Source: Lachnospiraceae bacterium (GTDB taxonomy: Bacteria; Bacillota; Clostridia; Lachnospirales; Lachnospiraceae). Taken from it: a DNA stretch of 43,984 nucleotides. How positions within the stretch are numbered: position 1 is the stretch's first letter; each line of letters starts with the position of its first letter. Below are positions 25,446 through 33,583 of the stretch, in pieces. Below the pieces are notes generated by a model. That model did no database searches and was not told the DNA's origin. It worked only from the letters and a program-made list of their open reading frames with translations. The DNA lies in NCBI GenBank assembly GCA_017441585.1, contig JAFRWW010000069.1, positions 1-43,984 of the forward strand. The letters are read 5' to 3'. The translations under genes were made by a program, and so were the position numbers.

Positions 25446-26645
25446 TTATCTAAGTAATCCAAGTACATCATAGCCCACGAAGGAAAATGTGAGGCTGATG
25501 TAGCTCCAGGTGATGATGCGACCTGCAGTGAGGACGCGTATGTCCTTTTCCCAGGCCTTATTCTTTTCCTTAGGCCAGTGCTTTTTGCGCCAGCTCTTAA
25601 AGGAGGTGGCCACCACTATACCCAGTCCCTGAAACAGGCCGTAGGTCAGGTAATTTCCGTCGGTTCCGTGCCAGATACCGGCTATAGTAAAGGTGAGGAA
25701 CAGGGCTATATACTGTCCAAAGGCCGCATTTTTGGAGCAGGGTCCGGTGAGCAGCGCCTTGAACATGGGGGAATACAGATAATCCCTGATCCACTCCGAC
25801 AGAGTGATGTGGTGTCTGTTCCAAAACTCCGCCACCGAAGCGGCCAAATAGGGCCGGTTAAAGTTTTCATGGAGCGTAAGTCCCGCAAGGGATGCAAACG
25901 AATTAACTATATCACAATATCCCGAAAAATTAAAATAAATATACCAGCAGTTGAAAAAGGCAAACAGGAAAAAGGCTCCTGCGGTGGTTATGATATTGCT
26001 GTGATTCTTAAGACCGTTAAACCAGTATGAGGCATGATAGCTCATAATGGCGGAGACCACGTATATCTTAAGATAACCGTTCAGTGCTCTGTTAAGTCCG
26101 CCGAATATGTCCTGCTTCGTGAGGGGCTTTACGGAAGAGTAAAAATCCGTCACAAACTCTTCGTACCTTAATATCGGACCCGCCAGCAGGGTGTAAAAAT
26201 TCAGCAGGTGGTTAATATAATCCAAAAATGTCAGCCTGACTTCTGTTTCCCTGAGATACTCATACTGCATGATAAAGTCTATCTGCCTGAACAAAAAATA
26301 GGACAGTCCCAGAATGCGCCAGGGAAAAACATAGGGTATATGCAGCGTATTGAACACGGCATCATAATGCATCAGGTAGGCAAAGCAGGCCACCATAACC
26401 GTGATCGTTGCAGGACGCCAGTTTTTGAGGCTCTTTTTATCCGCCAGTTTTGTGATAAGATAGGGCAGGATGAGCCAGAGCGCTGCTACTATAAGCTGCG
26501 TGATCTCTTTCATGCTGACAATGAACACCGTGAGATTCAGGACCAGAAAGATGTATCTTCTCGCATGGCTGTTATTCCTCAGGATCAGCGGTGCCATCAG
26601 CAGGATCGCTATATAAAATACTGAGTCGGTAGACAGTGTTATCAT
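25446..26645 (-). CDS. MBOAT-family O-acyltransferase (DltB-like)
   Basis: The protein has 399 residues, many hydrophobic helices, and the family motifs EFWNRHHITLSEWIRDYLY (~residues 268-286) and the active-site His in IAGIWHGTDGNYL (~322-334). MBOAT proteins of this kind pass an acyl group from a cytoplasmic carrier protein across the membrane to a surface polymer. The acyl carrier gene lies 1 nt upstream and the DltX-like gene 3 nt downstream. AlgI and PatA-type acetylating enzymes are relatives, but the adjacent carrier protein and FkbH favour a dlt-like mechanism with a different acyl group. Confidence 0.9.
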   Translation of the reverse strand: MITLSTDSVFYIAILLMAPLILRNNSHARRYIFLVLNLTVFIVSMKEITQLIVAALWLILPYLITKLADKKSLKNWRPATITVMVACFAYLMHYDAVFNTLHIPYVFPWRILGLSYFLFRQIDFIMQYEYLRETEVRLTFLDYINHLLNFYTLLAGPILRYEEFVTDFYSSVKPLTKQDIFGGLNRALNGYLKIYVVSAIMSYHASYWFNGLKNHSNIITTAGAFFLFAFFNCWYIYFNFSGYCDIVNSFASLAGLTLHENFNRPYLAASVAEFWNRHHITLSEWIRDYLYSPMFKALLTGPCSKNAAFGQYIALFLTFTIAGIWHGTDGNYLTYGLFQGLGIVVATSFKSWRKKHWPKEKNKAWEKDIRVLTAGRIITWSYISLTFSFVGYDVLGLLR

Positions 26646-26646
26646 T

Positions 26647-26883
26647 TCAGGCTGTCTTTTTCTCGATAAGTGCAGCGAATTCGCCTACATTCTTAAGCTT
26701 CATTACTTCCACGGTGGAGAATTTCACCGAGAAGGCTTTTTCCACTGCCACGATAAGCTGAACATGAGTCAGGGAATCCCAGCCGTCTATGTCGTCGGCG
26801 GTGGTTTCGTCGGTCAGGACTATGTCTTCGTCGTCGAAGAAATCGCGGAAGATGTCCTGTAGCTTGGTCATGGTTTCTGTCAT
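26647..26883 (-). CDS. Acyl carrier protein (DltC-like role)
   Basis: The protein has 78 residues and is acidic. The phosphopantetheine attachment serine is in GWDSLTHVQL (~residues 34-43). A ribosome site AAGGAG lies 5 nt before the ATG. It should carry the activated acyl group from FkbH to the MBOAT protein encoded immediately downstream. A general fatty-acid ACP is less likely because of the neighbours. A 219-nt gap with palindromes separates it from fkbH. Confidence 0.88.
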   Translation of the reverse strand: MTETMTKLQDIFRDFFDDEDIVLTDETTADDIDGWDSLTHVQLIVAVEKAFSVKFSTVEVMKLKNVGEFAALIEKKTA

Positions 26884-26911
26884 TTTTTTCTCCTTGAATA
26901 CGTAACCTTGA

Positions 26912-27060
26912 TACGTCTTCGGTAATCTTTACCGCTCCAGCATTTTCCGATCACCGTTCGGGCACGCTCCCGCTTGTGAAATTCCGATGGCCTATTTCAA
27001 AGCACCTCACTTTTGATCGAAAACATGCTGTCGCTAAATCCAAAAAACGCTCTGCGTCGG
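26912..27060. other. Palindromic element between the FkbH and ACP genes
   Basis: A hairpin CGGTAA-TCT-TTACCG (26920-26934) is followed by an outer stem GCATTTTCCGATC (26940-26952) with GATCGAAAACATGC (27015-27028), imperfect by small bulges. That stem encloses CGGG...CCCG (26959-26972) and TGAAAT...ATTTCA (26977-26999). A further hairpin ACGC-TCT-GCGT sits near 27040. The layout resembles the other multibranched elements. It sits inside an otherwise tight operon. Confidence 0.6.
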
Positions 27061-27102
27061 ATAAAAGCTGCCTCAGACTTAATCTATGTAAACATTATCT
27101 AA

Positions 27103-28923
27103 TTATTTTACAATCTGTATAAAATACTCTTTCTTACTATATTCTTCCAACATCAATTCAAACTTTCCATCCCCAAGGGAACCAAACCCAAGTGAGGGAT
27201 AGAAGTTCTCTACCATCTTGTTCTTGGCGGTGGGGATGTATTCGCCGATGAGGCGGCTGCAGCCCATTTCTTTTGCCGTGGTCACCACGGTGTCAAGGGC
27301 CAGGTTTTCCACGCCGCGTTTAAGGACTCTGCAGCTCATGAGCCAGGTGTCGATGAAGCAGTCATCGCCTCTTTTTTCAAGGACGATGCAGGAGATGATA
27401 CCATAGGATGAGAACTTATCGTTAAGGTCCACATAGATGAGGCGATGGATGCCGTCATCCTTCATGGCCAGGAGCTGTTCTTCACTGTAGCGTATGGTAC
27501 GCAGGTTAAACTGGTTCGATTTATTGATGAGCTGTGCAAAGCGCTTCATCTGCGCTCCCTCAGGGCTTCCCACAGACGCGCTCATATCAAGGGCTTTGAG
27601 GTACTCATCATAGTCTACGAAGCTTTCCATCAGTTCCTTACGCTGTTCATTGGCTGCGTAGGTGCCGCTCCGCTTTATGTCTTCTTCGGTTATCTCTATC
27701 CAGGAAAAGGCGTTGCTCTCCTCCAGTGCCATGGCATAGTAGGCCGGATCCTCGGGCAGATCCACCACATAGACCTGTGGCAGATAGTTTTTGACTATCT
27801 CTCTTTCCGCCGGATTATCATCCACGAAAACCAGTGAATCCACGCCAATATTGAGCATGGTTGCGATATTTTTTATATTTTGGGCTTTATCCTCCCAGTT
27901 TGCCACAAAACAGGAGATATCCGACAGTTTAAGTATCATGTCGGGATTTTTCTCAAAGGGTTCTTTTGCGGTGTCCTCATTATTCTTGCTGCACACAGCC
28001 AGGATCACGCCGCGATCCTTAAGGGCCTTTATGTACCGCTGAAAATGCCTGTAGGCCTCACCCACCGCATTGTGGGGATCCAGTTCTATGCCGTCATATC
28101 CGTCGTCTCCCACGACACCGCCCCAGAGCGTATTATCAAGGTCCATGACCAGACATTTATATACTTTACCCCTGGCCGAGGCTATGAGTCTGGCGAAGGA
28201 TGCGCACACAAGGGGAAGGGCATCGGGGCTGTAGCCGGCTTTGGTCAGGAAATATGAGGAATAGTCAAACCAGCCTTTTTTGCCAAAATAGGAAGCCAGA
28301 TACTCCATGTCCACTATGGTGACTCCGTCGGGATGAGCTGTGGCCAGCCTTGAATTGATCCGGCGCAAAAATTCCATATCGCTGTAGGCCACTCCCGCCT
28401 CCAGATTACCTAAGGGGCGAAGGGGAGGCAGCACCATATTGGTCTGCAGGATCTGACAGCCGGGAGCGCATTTTTTGATACGGCTCCAGATGGTGTCAAA
28501 ACCGGACATGACCTGTGATACCAGTTCATCCACGCTCTTTTCATCCTGCAATACCTGAGGATACACCTTTATATCGCGGTGGTCCATCATCAAAAGGACC
28601 ATGTCGGGCTTAAAAGCATAGAAGGCGGAATCATCATCCAGCACGTCCATACGTATACCGTCATATTCGCCTTCATATATCTCCGTATCTATGCCCAGTC
28701 CCATCAGAAAGGCATCCAGCATGGAAACGAAATGCTGTATGCTGTAGGATCCCAGGACCGCCAGACGGAAGGTGCCGTGGATATCATTTTTGGCCTTATA
28801 TTTTTTTATTCTGTTAGAGAGCTTGAGTAAGAGCGTCAGTTCCTGCCCCATGAGATAATCTATGGGGGCGTCCTTTGCTGTTACTTTTTCATAAACCCTG
28901 TCGATGGGCTTTATTTCAGACAT
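27103..28923 (-). CDS. FkbH-type HAD-superfamily enzyme (glyceryl-ACP forming)
   Basis: The protein has 606 residues. An N-terminal SGNH-like region (residues ~50-250) precedes a HAD domain with DLDNTLWGGVVGDDG (~263-277), VCSKNNE and FVDDNPAERE (~360-370), then a GNAT-like C-terminal domain (NKSNQFNLRT, LMSCRVLKRGVE). FkbH-type enzymes take 1,3-bisphosphoglycerate and load a phosphoglyceryl unit on a carrier protein, then remove the phosphate to leave glyceryl-S-ACP, as in tetronate and methoxymalonyl pathways. No polyketide genes are near. Neighbours are an ACP, an MBOAT and a DltD-like protein, so the glyceryl group is probably meant for a surface polymer. Confidence 0.9.
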   Translation of the reverse strand: MSEIKPIDRVYEKVTAKDAPIDYLMGQELTLLLKLSNRIKKYKAKNDIHGTFRLAVLGSYSIQHFVSMLDAFLMGLGIDTEIYEGEYDGIRMDVLDDDSAFYAFKPDMVLLMMDHRDIKVYPQVLQDEKSVDELVSQVMSGFDTIWSRIKKCAPGCQILQTNMVLPPLRPLGNLEAGVAYSDMEFLRRINSRLATAHPDGVTIVDMEYLASYFGKKGWFDYSSYFLTKAGYSPDALPLVCASFARLIASARGKVYKCLVMDLDNTLWGGVVGDDGYDGIELDPHNAVGEAYRHFQRYIKALKDRGVILAVCSKNNEDTAKEPFEKNPDMILKLSDISCFVANWEDKAQNIKNIATMLNIGVDSLVFVDDNPAEREIVKNYLPQVYVVDLPEDPAYYAMALEESNAFSWIEITEEDIKRSGTYAANEQRKELMESFVDYDEYLKALDMSASVGSPEGAQMKRFAQLINKSNQFNLRTIRYSEEQLLAMKDDGIHRLIYVDLNDKFSSYGIISCIVLEKRGDDCFIDTWLMSCRVLKRGVENLALDTVVTTAKEMGCSRLIGEYIPTAKNKMVENFYPSLGFGSLGDGKFELMLEEYSKKEYFIQIVK

Positions 28924-28928
28924 TTTCG

Positions 28929-30002
28929 TTATTCTCCAATCACAGTATCCAGATCCGCAGTAAGCTTTCTGGTATATCTGACTCCCGCATCATATCCGAG
29001 ATGAACTCCGTCACAGAATTCATCATCTTCATAATCTGTCCTGTAATCCAGATATCTGATCCCTCTTTCTTCCAAAAAAGGCGTCAATTCATTGTCTATA
29101 TAATCGTTTAACTGCTGTCCGTACTCAGTCTGAGCCAGGCCCTTGGGCAGGGGGGAATACTCCACCACCAGGATATGCTCGGAATCGATACGTTCTATGA
29201 GGGCCTCCATATGTTCCTGCATGTCCCTGGTCATGTGACAGTTAGAAGCCACTGTATCATAATTAAAATAATTATTCCTGAAATTACCGGGAATGATGAT
29301 ATCCTCTTCCACTCCCTTGGAGGAAAAGATACCGGATATCCCGTTCTTCGCTGTCCTGGCTTTAAGCTGGGTGATGATATCACCACCTACTTCCCAGACA
29401 TTCTGGATCCTGACGAGCTGGAGATTCAGGTGACTCACCGGTATCAGCAAAGGACTGGTCTTTGTAACGGAATTATCTCCGTTTACCTTATATCTGCGCC
29501 ACTTGGCGATGACCGTCTCAGTAATGGAAACATCCATATCACGGAAGGTAGAAAAGGATACTTCCAGCTTTACCACATCATCCTTTCCGTCAGATCCGGA
29601 AGCTTTGTATAAATTATAAAGCTGCTCATCGGATTTCCAGCAGCCGTTGCCGCAGACTAGAAATCTGTATTCATAGTCATCCTTGAGCTGGGTGATGGCG
29701 GGCTGAAATGAAATAACGGAAAGGGATGAGCCTATGTTAACCACATCCTTTTCCCAGTTTTTCATCTCATATATCTCATCAACAAAACCCTCATCCACGA
29801 TATGGAAACCATTAAGATACCAGGGAGAGGAGACTCCTCTCATCTCATCCTTGTAATAGCCCATATACCTGTCATTGAGGGAATCAAGCGCCAACGTGCT
29901 CAACCCGGCGAGGCCATAGACCACTCCCACTGCTCCCAAAAGGACCAGAGCCAGCACGACAAAGTATCTTAAAAGACCCCGGGGAGCTGTCAGCTCTTTC
30001 AT
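28929..30002 (-). CDS. DltD-like SGNH-family membrane-anchored protein
   Basis: The protein has 357 residues. One N-terminal membrane helix (~12-35) points the rest outside the cell. The nucleophile region is VVNIGSSLSVISF (~residues 88-100) and the Asp-His motif is FCDGVHLGYDAG near the C-terminus. DltD has the same layout and assists acyl transfer to teichoic acid outside the membrane. It overlaps the upstream lipoprotein gene by 4 nt and lies 5 nt from fkbH. It likely completes transfer or edits the acyl group. Confidence 0.82.
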   Translation of the reverse strand: MKELTAPRGLLRYFVVLALVLLGAVGVVYGLAGLSTLALDSLNDRYMGYYKDEMRGVSSPWYLNGFHIVDEGFVDEIYEMKNWEKDVVNIGSSLSVISFQPAITQLKDDYEYRFLVCGNGCWKSDEQLYNLYKASGSDGKDDVVKLEVSFSTFRDMDVSITETVIAKWRRYKVNGDNSVTKTSPLLIPVSHLNLQLVRIQNVWEVGGDIITQLKARTAKNGISGIFSSKGVEEDIIIPGNFRNNYFNYDTVASNCHMTRDMQEHMEALIERIDSEHILVVEYSPLPKGLAQTEYGQQLNDYIDNELTPFLEERGIRYLDYRTDYEDDEFCDGVHLGYDAGVRYTRKLTADLDTVIGE

Positions 30003-30823
30003 GAAAGGGCCTCCTCGTCAAGAGTTGTCAGATAGAATATATCTCCGGTGACCGTATCCATGAATCTGAAGCCGTCGGGAGACCAGGAGATGAGCTTGGC
30101 ACTGATCTCAGTCATGAGCTCCGGAATGGAAATGGTAAACACTATGGAATCCCTCGTGGTGGTTATCTTATAAGTACCGCCATGAGGCTTATTTTCACCG
30201 GCTATCGCTATGTATACATTTTTGCCGTTTTCGTCAAAAAGGAAAATATTGGCATCGTCGTCGATCCACATGGTCCCCTTCAGATCCTCCTTGATCTGAA
30301 GCACGTCCACGGTCTTGGGATCCACAAAGGACATGCTGCCCGTGAGCTTGTCCGTAACGTCGGACATGGCTCCCATATAAGCCGCCGCCTCCGACATGGT
30401 GAGAGTATCCTTATCCAGGGAATAAATCTTATCTATCAGGATATCAGCCTCTTCCACGGCCTCGTGAAGATCCTTATCGCTGACACCCTCTGTCTCTATG
30501 TAGGCATAGACCATGTCTCTGGAATTGAGGAATACCTCAAAGCCCTCCATCAGGGTGTACCATGCCTCCAGATCCGGCTCTTCGCCCTCCTTGACCTCGT
30601 TTTCCGAGATCACCGGCAGGACCTCGTCCGCGGAAACCTCCGTATGTTTGGTCTGTCTGTTGGCAGAAAGAGAATGCAAAAGCGAATTCCTGCTGACATT
30701 CCTGCTCTGTCTGACTTCGTTTACATCCCTGGTCCGTCCGCAGGCTGATGTGAAAAGAGCCGCGAACAGCGTCAGAATGATAATGCTTACGATGCGTGTT
30801 TTATTCCTGTAACAAAAACTCAA
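29999..30823 (-). CDS. Lipoprotein of unknown function in the acylation cassette
   Basis: It starts at TTG (30823) 8 nt after GGAG. A signal peptide ends in the lipobox FTSAC (cysteine ~residue 28). A linker with VSRNS-like pentads follows. A helical middle (~75-165) precedes a C-terminal beta-rich domain (GTMWIDDDANIFLFDENGK, ISWSPDGFRFMDTVTGD) that may bind a ligand outside. It overlaps the DltD-like gene by 4 nt, so it is coupled to the cassette. I recognise no family; a polymer-binding or scaffold role is only a guess. Confidence 0.75.
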   Translation of the reverse strand: MSFCYRNKTRIVSIIILTLFAALFTSACGRTRDVNEVRQSRNVSRNSLLHSLSANRQTKHTEVSADEVLPVISENEVKEGEEPDLEAWYTLMEGFEVFLNSRDMVYAYIETEGVSDKDLHEAVEEADILIDKIYSLDKDTLTMSEAAAYMGAMSDVTDKLTGSMSFVDPKTVDVLQIKEDLKGTMWIDDDANIFLFDENGKNVYIAIAGENKPHGGTYKITTTRDSIVFTISIPELMTEISAKLISWSPDGFRFMDTVTGDIFYLTTLDEEALS

Positions 30824-30853
30824 TTTAAAAACTCCAACTTCAATTTGATGCTT

Positions 30854-31603
30854 TTACAGCGCCGCGACCGCCTCGCCCAGCACCATGGCTATATCGTCAT
30901 TGATGCACAGGTCGGCGGAAGAATCCGCACTGGTCTTACTCTTGTTGATAAGGACCAGATTCTGGCCTTTAAAATATCTGATAAGGCCGGCTGCCGGATA
31001 TACCACCAGGGATGTACCGCCGATTATCAGGGTATTAGCCGCTGAAATGGCCGCTATCGCTCCGGTGATGATCTCATCATCCAGACCTTCTTCATACAAT
31101 ACCACGTCGGGCTTGACCCTGCCGCCGCATTTGGTGCACTTGGGGACGCCCTCACTCTTTAATACATAATCCACGTCATAAAAGGCGTGGCACTCTTCAC
31201 AATAGTTCCTTAACACCGAGCCATGGAGCTCAAATACATTTTTGGAACCCGCCGCCTGATGCAGTCCGTCAATATTCTGGGTGATGACTGCGGTCAGCTT
31301 GCCCATCTCTTCCAGCTTTGCCAGAGCGATGTGTGCAGCATTGGGCTTTGCCTCGGGATATATAAGCTTATCCTTATAGAACTCAAAGAAGTCCTCGGGA
31401 TATCTCATATACATGGTGTGGCTCACCAGCTCCTCAGGAGAAAAATTCCGGTTCAGCTTCTCATTCCACAGGCCGTTGGAACTGCGGAAATCAGGGATAC
31501 CGCTGGCCGTGGAGACTCCGGCCCCTCCGAAGAAAACTATCCTGCCGCCGTTTCTTAAGATTTCAGTTAATTTTGCGATCTTTTCTTTTGTACCCGGCTC
31601 CAT
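30854..31603 (-). CDS. NAD-dependent protein deacylase, sirtuin family
   Basis: The protein has 249 residues. The NAD-binding motif GGAGVSTASGIPDFRS (~residues 25-40), TQNIDGLHQAAGS with the catalytic His (~110-122), and four zinc cysteines (CEEC and CTKC) are all present. It removes acetyl groups from lysines in cytoplasmic proteins, making O-acetyl-ADP-ribose and nicotinamide. An AGGAGG site precedes the ATG. It ends 30 nt before the lipoprotein gene and could head the same transcript; no functional link to acylation is evident. Confidence 0.93.
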   Translation of the reverse strand: MEPGTKEKIAKLTEILRNGGRIVFFGGAGVSTASGIPDFRSSNGLWNEKLNRNFSPEELVSHTMYMRYPEDFFEFYKDKLIYPEAKPNAAHIALAKLEEMGKLTAVITQNIDGLHQAAGSKNVFELHGSVLRNYCEECHAFYDVDYVLKSEGVPKCTKCGGRVKPDVVLYEEGLDDEIITGAIAAISAANTLIIGGTSLVVYPAAGLIRYFKGQNLVLINKSKTSADSSADLCINDDIAMVLGEAVAAL

Positions 31604-31648
31604 TTCAATACCTCCTGTTTTACTTTTTAATATGCCAAGTCTGTCAGG

Positions 31649-31674
31649 ATCCTTCCTGCTGCTTCGATCAGAAT
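31649..31674. repeat. Degenerate REP-like palindrome
   Basis: Arms ATCCT and AGAAT pair except at one position, with inner TC retained on both sides and a diverged core. It lies between the glycosyltransferase stop and sir2 start. Confidence 0.55.
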
Positions 31675-31700
31675 GACAATGTCGAAAGACACTATCTTAC

Positions 31701-32654
31701 TCAGCCGATCTTAGCCACCTCATCGTCGTTGGACTCCGCCACTATGTAATGGGGACGGCTCTTACTCTCAGTGTAGGTTCTGGCGATATACTGGCCCATG
31801 ATGCCCACGCAAAACATCTGCATCCCCCCGATGAAGATGATCACACACATGGTAGAAGCCCAGCCTGCCACGGGATCGCCGAAGCACACACGCCTCACGA
31901 CTATGAATACCAAAAACAAAAATGCCATGAGAGTCATCACCATGCCAAACCAGGAGGCTATATTAAGAGGAGCCTCCGAAAAATTGATGATGCCGTCAAT
32001 GGCGTATCTGAACAGTGAAAAGAAATTCCACTTGGTCTGACCTGCCACTCTCTCCACATTTTCAAAGGGAAGCCAGTAGGTACGATAGCCGATCCAGCCG
32101 AAAATGCCCTTTGAAAAACGGTTATACTCCCCAATGGCCACGATGGAGTCCACCACCTGCCGCTTCATCAGCCTGAAATCCCTGGCGCCGTCCACTATGT
32201 CGGCATCTGAGATCTTATTTATCAGACGATAAAACTTACGGGCAAACCAGGATCTGACGGGAGGCTCTCCCGCCCTGCTCACCCTTCTGGTAGCCACACT
32301 GTCATACTCACCGTTTTCGATGATGGATATCATCTCGGGCAGAAGCGCAGGCGGATCCTGCATATCCGCATCCAAAACCGCCACCAGGTCGCCCTTTGCA
32401 TTACAGAAACCGGCGTACATGGCGGCTTCCTTGCCAAAATTACGGGAAAAGGAAATATACCTGACCCGCTCATCCTGCCCGGCCAGAGACTTCATAACCA
32501 AGAGGGTATCGTCCGTGGAACCGTCATTTACCAGAAGAAGCTGCGCATCATAAGGAATATCCTTAAGCACACGGCAGGTTTCCTCATAAAAAAGAGGCAG
32601 GGCTTCCTGCTCATTATAACAGGGTACTATAAGTGTCAGGGTCTTTCTATCCAT
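31701..32654 (-). CDS. Family 2 glycosyltransferase, GtrB/bactoprenol type
   Basis: The protein has 317 residues. The GT-A domain has VPCYNEQEALP, NDGSTDDT and the metal motif VLDADMQDPP (~residues 92-101). Two C-terminal membrane helices (~235-258 and ~268-292) are typical of polyprenyl-phosphate glucosyltransferases such as GtrB and YkoT. It probably transfers a sugar from UDP-sugar to undecaprenyl phosphate for surface glycan decoration. The ribosome site is weak and it starts 8 nt after rqcP, suggesting coupling. Confidence 0.9.
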   Translation of the reverse strand: MDRKTLTLIVPCYNEQEALPLFYEETCRVLKDIPYDAQLLLVNDGSTDDTLLVMKSLAGQDERVRYISFSRNFGKEAAMYAGFCNAKGDLVAVLDADMQDPPALLPEMISIIENGEYDSVATRRVSRAGEPPVRSWFARKFYRLINKISDADIVDGARDFRLMKRQVVDSIVAIGEYNRFSKGIFGWIGYRTYWLPFENVERVAGQTKWNFFSLFRYAIDGIINFSEAPLNIASWFGMVMTLMAFLFLVFIVVRRVCFGDPVAGWASTMCVIIFIGGMQMFCVGIMGQYIARTYTESKSRPHYIVAESNDDEVAKIG

Positions 32655-32662
32655 AAATTTCT

Positions 32663-32902
32663 CTAAATAATCTCAAACAGATCCCCGGCCTCATCCTTCC
32701 TGACTGTCTCTCTGACATCGAGGACTCTGGCCTTCAGGGGATTGGTTCCAAAGGATATCTCTATGATATCTCCCGCCTTGACATCCTGGGAAGCCTTGGC
32801 CACCTTTCCATTGACTGATACTCTACCTGCGTCGCAGGCCTCATTGGCCACGGTGCGTCTTTTTATCAGGCGGGATACTTTTAAATATTTATCTAATCTC
32901 AT
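32663..32902 (-). CDS. rqcP: S4-domain RNA-binding protein RqcP (YabO)
   Basis: The 79 residues form one S4 domain (MRLDKYLKVSRLIKRRTVANE, with core RLDKYLKVSRLIKRR) and match B. subtilis RqcP/YabO closely from the first residue. RqcP works with RqcH on 50S subunits to add C-terminal alanine tails to stalled nascent chains. The HU gene lies just upstream, the usual order in Firmicutes. A promoter-like TATAAT ends 1 nt before the ATG, so the real transcript likely starts further up. Confidence 0.88.
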   Translation of the reverse strand: MRLDKYLKVSRLIKRRTVANEACDAGRVSVNGKVAKASQDVKAGDIIEISFGTNPLKARVLDVRETVRKDEAGDLFEII

Positions 32903-32903
32903 G

Positions 32904-32933
32904 ATTATACCATACTCCGACGTTAATTGTCAC
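32904..32933 (-). promoter_or_regulatory. Promoter-like sequence abutting the rqcP start
   Basis: GTGACA (32928-32933), 18 nt, then TATAAT (32904-32909) on the minus strand, leaving one base before the ATG. A start site 6-7 nt downstream would fall within the first codons, so it cannot serve the annotated start. Confidence 0.35.
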
Positions 32934-32940
32934 TATAATT

Positions 32941-32963
32941 GCCCCCGATTTCACATCGGGGGC
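32941..32963 (-). other. Strong hairpin between HU and rqcP
   Basis: A perfect 9-bp stem GCCCCCGAT / ATCGGGGGC with a 5-nt loop and no T-tract on either strand. It may be an mRNA-stabilising or processing structure. Confidence 0.6.
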
Positions 32964-32978
32964 AGATATAACAAAACA

Positions 32979-33004
32979 ATCCCGTGCGCTCTCACGCACG
33001 GGAT
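32979..33004 (-). terminator. Terminator of the HU gene
   Basis: A 10-bp stem ATCCCGTGCG / CGCACGGGAT is followed on the minus strand by TTGTTTTGTT. It lies 30 nt after the HU stop. Confidence 0.75.
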
Positions 33005-33033
33005 CATATAAGATCATCTATGTAAGGCTTTAA

Positions 33034-33333
33034 TTACTTCTTCTTGCCCTTCTTAACGGGGGTGTTAACGATGTCCTTAAGAGCCTTGCCTGCCTTGAAC
33101 TTAGGAGACTTTGAAGCGGGGATCTTAATCTCTTCCTTGGTGCGGGGATTCAGGCCCTTGCGAGCAGCTCTCTCAGCTACTTCAAAAGTACCGAAGCCAA
33201 CAACCTGGATCTTATCACCCTTCTTAAGGGTCTCGCCTACAACATCAACGAATGCGCCAAAAGCAGCCTCTACATCCTTCTTGCCTACGCCTGACTTTTC
33301 TACGATAGCAGCGATCAACTCCGTTTTGTTCAT
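33034..33333 (-). CDS. hup: HU family DNA-binding protein
   Basis: The protein has 99 residues. The HU signature GFGTFEVAERAARKGLNPRT (centred on residues ~46-65) and the DNA-arm proline region are intact, with a Lys-rich C-terminal extension of about 9 residues. It bends and compacts DNA as a dimer. AGGAGG lies 8 nt before the ATG, with a consensus promoter upstream and a small leader hairpin (GTGTCCC with GGGCACAC). It is probably highly expressed. Confidence 0.95.
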   Translation of the reverse strand: MNKTELIAAIVEKSGVGKKDVEAAFGAFVDVVGETLKKGDKIQVVGFGTFEVAERAARKGLNPRTKEEIKIPASKSPKFKAGKALKDIVNTPVKKGKKK

Positions 33334-33405
33334 TACAAATTCCTCCTGTACAATTCTGTTTTTATTGTCCGTGTGCCCTCTTCGCGGGACACTGAATACA
33401 TTGCT

Positions 33406-33435
33406 ATATTACCCCATTTATTTGTGTTTTGTCAA
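33406..33435 (-). promoter_or_regulatory. Promoter of the HU gene
   Basis: TTGACA (33430-33435) is a perfect -35. TAATAT (33406-33411) follows after 18 nt. Confidence 0.65.
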
Positions 33436-33519
33436 GCAAAAAAGGGCTAAATATGGGGGTTTTCGGGCATTTTTTGATCATTTTTGGCTTGTTTTCGTTT
33501 TTTTTTCACAAATTTCATG

Positions 33520-33525
33520 TATAAT
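33520..33525 (+). promoter_or_regulatory. -10 element of the small lipoprotein gene
   Basis: A perfect TATAAT preceded directly by TG lies about 58 nt before the ATG. No good -35 is seen. Confidence 0.4.
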
Positions 33526-33583
33526 ATGGTGTATCCCGAACGTATCTATATAATAAAACAGCTGAAAAAGGAGATATTTACAC

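Noticed and set aside
27103..28923. Polyketide or tetronate biosynthetic cluster around FkbH
   Set aside because: No ketosynthase, acyltransferase or other polyketide genes are nearby; the neighbours are dlt-like envelope genes.
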